Notes under the pieces: generated by a model | What the model was told of the DNA's origin: nothing | What the model saw: the letters and a program-made list of their open reading frames with translations, nothing else | The model's database searches: none | In this document: positions 60,867 to 64,000 of the stretch, piece after piece | How positions within the stretch are numbered: position 1 is the first letter of the stretch | How the letters are laid out: the number at the start of each line of letters is the position of its first letter | Position numbers and translations under genes: made by a program | Source of the DNA: Symbiodinium sp. CCMP2592 | Lineage: Eukaryota; Sar; Dinophyceae; Suessiales; Symbiodiniaceae | Assembly (NCBI GenBank): GCA_905221615.1 | Contig: CAJNDT010000939.1 | Location: 1 to 64,000, forward strand | Direction of reading: 5' to 3' | DNA: 64,000 nt

Positions 60867-63414
60867 TTCCTCCTCTTCGAGTTCGTCTTCCGATCAGGAG
60901 ATGACCGAGCACGATGAGGCCAAGGCCAAACTGCTGGACGATGTTCCTTTTTCGGTGCGGGCCAACCTCAAGCAGAAGGCCGACGAGGAGTTTCGAGAGC
61001 AGGATCCCCACGCCTGGGACATGGCCAAGAAGCGTCGCCTGTTTGAGACGCTTGCGAAGCAGATGGAGCCGCCCTCGGCTCTGGAAGAGGCAGGGATCCG
61101 TGATCATTTGTGCAACGTCTACAGCAAGTTCAAGGCCGTGAAGAAGGCCTTTGATCAGAAAGCAAAGCCGGGCGCAGGCAAAGGTCGCACTCGTACGGAA
61201 CTACGAGCTCGCGGAGAAAGTGCGGCTGAACGGATCCAGGCTTCGACGGTGAACGTTGTGGAGGACTGGGATGTGGGCTCAGAATTCTTTATGCCTGGGG
61301 AGTATGTGGCCATGATTCAGGACACCATCGGCCACTGGACATTGTGGTCGAGCCCTTCCCCGCACGCCGGCGAGCAAAAGTTGATCGAGGTGTCGGCCAC
61401 GTTGCATGAGGCGGACAAGGAGGGCGTGACGGAGGTTGTGACCGGCAAGGCTCGTGTGGAGTATAAGTGGGCTTCCTTGGATGACACCTGGAAACGGGCC
61501 TACGTCGAGCCGTTGAAGAAGGCCTTGAAGGTCTACCTTGACCATGAGGGCATCAAGGGTGTCCCCAAAGGAACCGTGGTGGACCCCAGCCGAGTGCTTG
61601 GCTCGAGGTTCGTTTTGACAAAAAAGGGCGAGCCCACGCTCTCTGAGGCTGAGTTGAAGGCTCGTTGGATTCTGGGCGGTCATCGCGATCCAGATGCTGG
61701 ACTCTACGATACAAGCTCGCCTACGGCATCCACTTTGGGGCACAACCTCCTGAACTTCGTGGCTGTGCAGAATGGTTGGGTTATCCACTATGAGGATGTG
61801 TCAGCGGCCTTTCTTCAAGGCAAAGCGTTGCCCCGAAAGGAGAAGATTTACGCTCGGATTCCACGTGGCTACCTCACTGAGGTTCTGGAGTTCTTGGTGC
61901 AGTCCCTCGGTGGCGATGTTCGTGACGACCTCGTCGAGATCACCAAGAGTGGCTTCGGTTTGCCGGAATCGCCACGACTGTGGTACCTAGCGTACAAGGA
62001 GATTCTCCTCGAGCTGGGGTTGAAGGAGTTGCGCCTGGCCCCGGGTGTGTTCCGTGCCTTCAATGAATGGGGTCGCGTTCGTGCAATCGCGAGCATACAT
62101 GTCGATGACACGAGGTACGCCGGTGACAGTACTAGTGATGTGCTTTGGAAGGAGTTGCACGAGCGCCTCCAGTTCGGAAAGATACGAAAGGCCACTGAGG
62201 GTTGGCAAAAATTTTGTGGCCGATGGGAGCGCCAAGACCCTGACACGCTTGAGCTCGAGGTGAGCATGGAGGGCTACATCAAGAGCATCCCGCTACTGAA
62301 GCCCCGTAGCGGGCCGGCCACGACTACTTCGAGTTCCAATGGCACTACCTCGACTACGGGGTCATCGGGGAAACCGTCGAGTTCTTCTACTTCGAGTTCC
62401 ACTGGCACTACTTCGACTACGGGGTCCACTTTGACTACGGGATCCAGTTCAGGTTCTTCTTCTACTCCGAGTTCCAGTGGCACTACTTCGACTACGGGGT
62501 CCCTGGGTGTGGATACAGACCCGTTAGCTTACTTGCACGACGTGGTGCACGGTGATCCAAAGGAGGCTCCTCTTACAGACCATGAGAAGAAGCTCCTCAG
62601 CTCCGTAGTGGGCCAGCTGAATTGGGCGGCGAGACAAGGCCGTTTTGACTTGTGCTTCGGAACGTCTCTGGTGCAACAGCTGGCGGGGCAGGGTCGTGGT
62701 GAGGCCATGAAGTGGATCAACACGGTCATTCGTCGTGCCCAAGAACCTGTAGTGCTACGGATGAGGAATCTCGGATGCCACCTCGAGGACGTGGTGATCT
62801 TGGCGGTGAGCGATGCTGCCTATGGGGCTATGCCCAATGGGGCAAGCCAAGGCGGGACCCTCATTCTCTTTGCGAATCCCCTGACGCTTGACGGGGAAGC
62901 TCCTGTGTGCATTCTAGAGGCAACCAGCTCGAAGGTGCAAAGGGTGGTGCGATGCTCGATGTCAGCAGAGGTTTCAAGCTTGGCTACGGCTTTCGAGCAT
63001 GGTGACTACGTGAGGGCCCTGTTTGTCGAGCTGGTGAGACCGTCGTTCGACTTGGGGCGATGGAAGACTTGCGTGGCTCCATGGCGCTTAGTGCTGGTGA
63101 CGGACGCCAGGACCGGCTACGACGCGGTGAACTCCGAGACCTTACCAACCGATCGCAAGATTGCGATAGACGTTGGAATTCTCAGGCAGGGCTTGATCGA
63201 GGACAGCTCTGGCGCCCAAGTGAGGTGGGTCCCGGGAAGCCAGATGCCTGGTGACGGGCTTACCAAATGGCACGACAATGGCGTGTTGTTGACTGTCATG
63301 ACGAAGGGCGTCTGGTCCTTGAAGGACACAGCCGAAGCTCAAGAACTTCGACGGATCGCTGGAGCCAAGCGCGCCGCTTGGCGTAGGTCTCAGAAGTCCA
63401 ATGTGGCCATGTGA
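60781..63414 (+). CDS. pol: reverse transcriptase / RNase H polyprotein (element B)
   Basis: 877 codons, opened by TTG, in the +1 frame from the previous segment. It begins with a Lys/Ser/Asp-rich linker (KVVESDSSSSSSSSDQEM) and a helical region to about 180. RT: VLGSRFVLTKKG, LKARWILGGHRDPD, motif A HYEDVSAAFLQG (Asp339), FGLPESPRLWY, motif C IHVDDTRYAG (HVDD at 440-443, His in place of the common Tyr). A Ser/Thr/Gly minisatellite-encoded insert (about 512-575) separates RT from RNase H. RNase H: SDAAYG (Asp near 678), SMSAEVSSLA (Glu near 730), LVTDARTGYD (near 774), MPGDGLTK (near 825). It ends 26 bases before the 3' LTR. This segment is uninterrupted. Confidence 0.92.
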   Translation: MTSPAVRSLALRLGRPATKRPKAKVVESDSSSSSSSSDQEMTEHDEAKAKLLDDVPFSVRANLKQKADEEFREQDPHAWDMAKKRRLFETLAKQMEPPSALEEAGIRDHLCNVYSKFKAVKKAFDQKAKPGAGKGRTRTELRARGESAAERIQASTVNVVEDWDVGSEFFMPGEYVAMIQDTIGHWTLWSSPSPHAGEQKLIEVSATLHEADKEGVTEVVTGKARVEYKWASLDDTWKRAYVEPLKKALKVYLDHEGIKGVPKGTVVDPSRVLGSRFVLTKKGEPTLSEAELKARWILGGHRDPDAGLYDTSSPTASTLGHNLLNFVAVQNGWVIHYEDVSAAFLQGKALPRKEKIYARIPRGYLTEVLEFLVQSLGGDVRDDLVEITKSGFGLPESPRLWYLAYKEILLELGLKELRLAPGVFRAFNEWGRVRAIASIHVDDTRYAGDSTSDVLWKELHERLQFGKIRKATEGWQKFCGRWERQDPDTLELEVSMEGYIKSIPLLKPRSGPATTTSSSNGTTSTTGSSGKPSSSSTSSSTGTTSTTGSTLTTGSSSGSSSTPSSSGTTSTTGSLGVDTDPLAYLHDVVHGDPKEAPLTDHEKKLLSSVVGQLNWAARQGRFDLCFGTSLVQQLAGQGRGEAMKWINTVIRRAQEPVVLRMRNLGCHLEDVVILAVSDAAYGAMPNGASQGGTLILFANPLTLDGEAPVCILEATSSKVQRVVRCSMSAEVSSLATAFEHGDYVRALFVELVRPSFDLGRWKTCVAPWRLVLVTDARTGYDAVNSETLPTDRKIAIDVGILRQGLIEDSSGAQVRWVPGSQMPGDGLTKWHDNGVLLTVMTKGVWSLKDTAEAQELRRIAGAKRAAWRRSQKSNVAM
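62314..62505 (+). repeat. coding minisatellite between RT and RNase H
   Basis: Imperfect tandem units built on GGCACTACTTCGACTACGGG and TCGAGTTCT encode Ser/Thr/Gly-rich sequence (TTSTTGS repeated). All units keep the frame. Confidence 0.85.
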
Positions 63415-63428
63415 CCGCTCTCGACTCC

Positions 63429-63440
63429 AGAGGGGGTTTG
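63429..63440 (+). promoter_or_regulatory. purine-rich tract, element B
   Basis: AGAGGGGGTTTG precedes the 3' LTR; the purine run ends 4 bases before it. Confidence 0.5.
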
Positions 63441-63603
63441 TGTCAAAGCACCCTGTTTTCGAGCGGTCAGGTCGCATACATGTCACAGGCGATCGCATGA
63501 GTTCAGAAACGAGCTCGCCGATCTGCAGCCGTTACAGGCCCTGAAGTGCGCAAAAGGTTAGAGTCCGGAGCCCACATTGCTGTCTGCGCTGTCACGTTCG
63601 TGT
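63441..63603 (+). repeat. 3' LTR of element B
   Basis: Identical to the 5' LTR except one substitution (GCTCGCCGATC against GCTCGTCGATC). Confidence 0.88.
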
Positions 63604-63691
63604 ATAATTAGGATAGGGTTTTGGGGCCCACTATACTATTTATGACAAGGAATCACCAGAACAGTATTGGTAATTATTTCGGCCCCTACAG
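63604..63691. repeat. MITE-B copy interrupted by element B, right part
   Basis: ATAATTAGGATAGGGTTTTG to TAATTATTTCGGCCCCTACA, reverse orientation. With 55319-55336 it restores a full MITE-B copy across the ATAAT duplication. Confidence 0.8.
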
Positions 63692-63870
63692 TATGTCACA
63701 CACAAACGTTCAGCCCAACAGGTATGAAGCTCGAAAGTCAGAACAAGTTGAGACCGGAAACCCTACACAGCCGCAGGGCCTACCGTCTTGCAGCCGAGAT
63801 GAACCCACTCTAGACTCTAGATCCCAGGCTGCAAGACCCACGTAAGCCAAACATTCATGAAACTGCCTTA

Positions 63871-63963
63871 CTATAGGGGCCTAAATGATTACCTATGCCT
63901 ATGCTATTTTGGATTACTATTATAGTTTCACGGGCCCCGAGACCCTATTCTAATTATCGAAAC
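63871..63963. repeat. MITE-B copy
   Basis: CTATAGGGGCCTAAATGATT to CCCTATTCTAATTATCGAAA; the right terminus is changed. Confidence 0.7.
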
Positions 63964-64000
63964 ACTTTCATGAAGCCCGAAAGGCCCGAACCGGACCTGA

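Larger units (their letters stand above)
55337..63603 (+). mobile_element. Ty1/copia-type LTR retrotransposon B
   Basis: An 8.27-kb element with 163-bp LTRs differing at one base, and the target duplication ATAAT (55332-55336 and 63604-63608) inside a MITE-B copy. It carries Gag with zinc knuckle, protease, methyltransferase-like region, integrase, RT and RNase H. The frame changes five times and one in-frame TAG occurs, so as read it would not make a full polyprotein without recoding, RNA editing or sequence correction. Confidence 0.92.

Noticed and set aside
1..64000. CRISPR arrays, bacterial operons, rRNA or tRNA genes
   Set aside because: None seen by eye; the tandem repeats lack unique spacers and no conserved rRNA or tRNA segments were recognised. 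A tRNA or rRNA model search would be decisive.

Overview
The window looks like nuclear DNA of a dinoflagellate, most likely a Symbiodiniaceae-type alga. This is inferred from three things: plant/alga-type telomere repeats (CCCTAAA/TTTAGGG) scattered in both orientations, Ty1/copia polyproteins carrying methyltransferase-like and 2OG-oxygenase-like domains of a kind I associate with dinoflagellate retroelements, and a Penelope-type retroelement with its GIY-YIG domain in front of the reverse transcriptase. I see no intact host gene, no rRNA or tRNA, and no prokaryotic operon. The species cannot be named from the sequence.

Layout. 1-891: degenerate telomeric repeats and a small inverted-repeat element (MITE-A). 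897-10955: copia-type LTR retrotransposon A, complete, with a 5-bp target duplication (GATTT) and almost identical LTRs. 10961-18500: mostly non-coding, with microsatellites, a broken protein-kinase remnant (about 12820-13185), telomeric arrays and two more MITE-A copies. 18503-26294: Penelope-like element C on the minus strand, bounded by 325-bp direct repeats (pseudo-LTRs) and holding five minus-strand ORFs. 26296-55331: gene-poor DNA with interstitial telomere arrays, many copies of a second MITE family (MITE-B), minisatellites and long AT microsatellites. 55337-63603: copia-type LTR retrotransposon B, 5-bp target duplication (ATAAT), inserted inside a MITE-B copy, with coding frames broken in several places. 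63604-64000: the rest of that MITE-B copy and one further copy.

How the parts work together. Elements A and B each encode Gag with zinc knuckles, an aspartic protease, a methyltransferase-like domain lacking the catalytic cysteine, integrase, reverse transcriptase and RNase H. A adds a 2OG-Fe(II)-oxygenase-like domain between integrase and reverse transcriptase and a membrane-spanning C-terminal extension. Element C appears to join ORF1 to the GIY-YIG/RT ORF across a single UGA in the efficient readthrough context UGA-CUA-G, and it also carries RS-rich and lysine-rich downstream ORFs. Both of its terminal repeats contain a perfect two-stem pseudoknot. Element C, with its multi-ORF layout, readthrough signal and structured terminal repeats, is my best candidate for an undescribed system.
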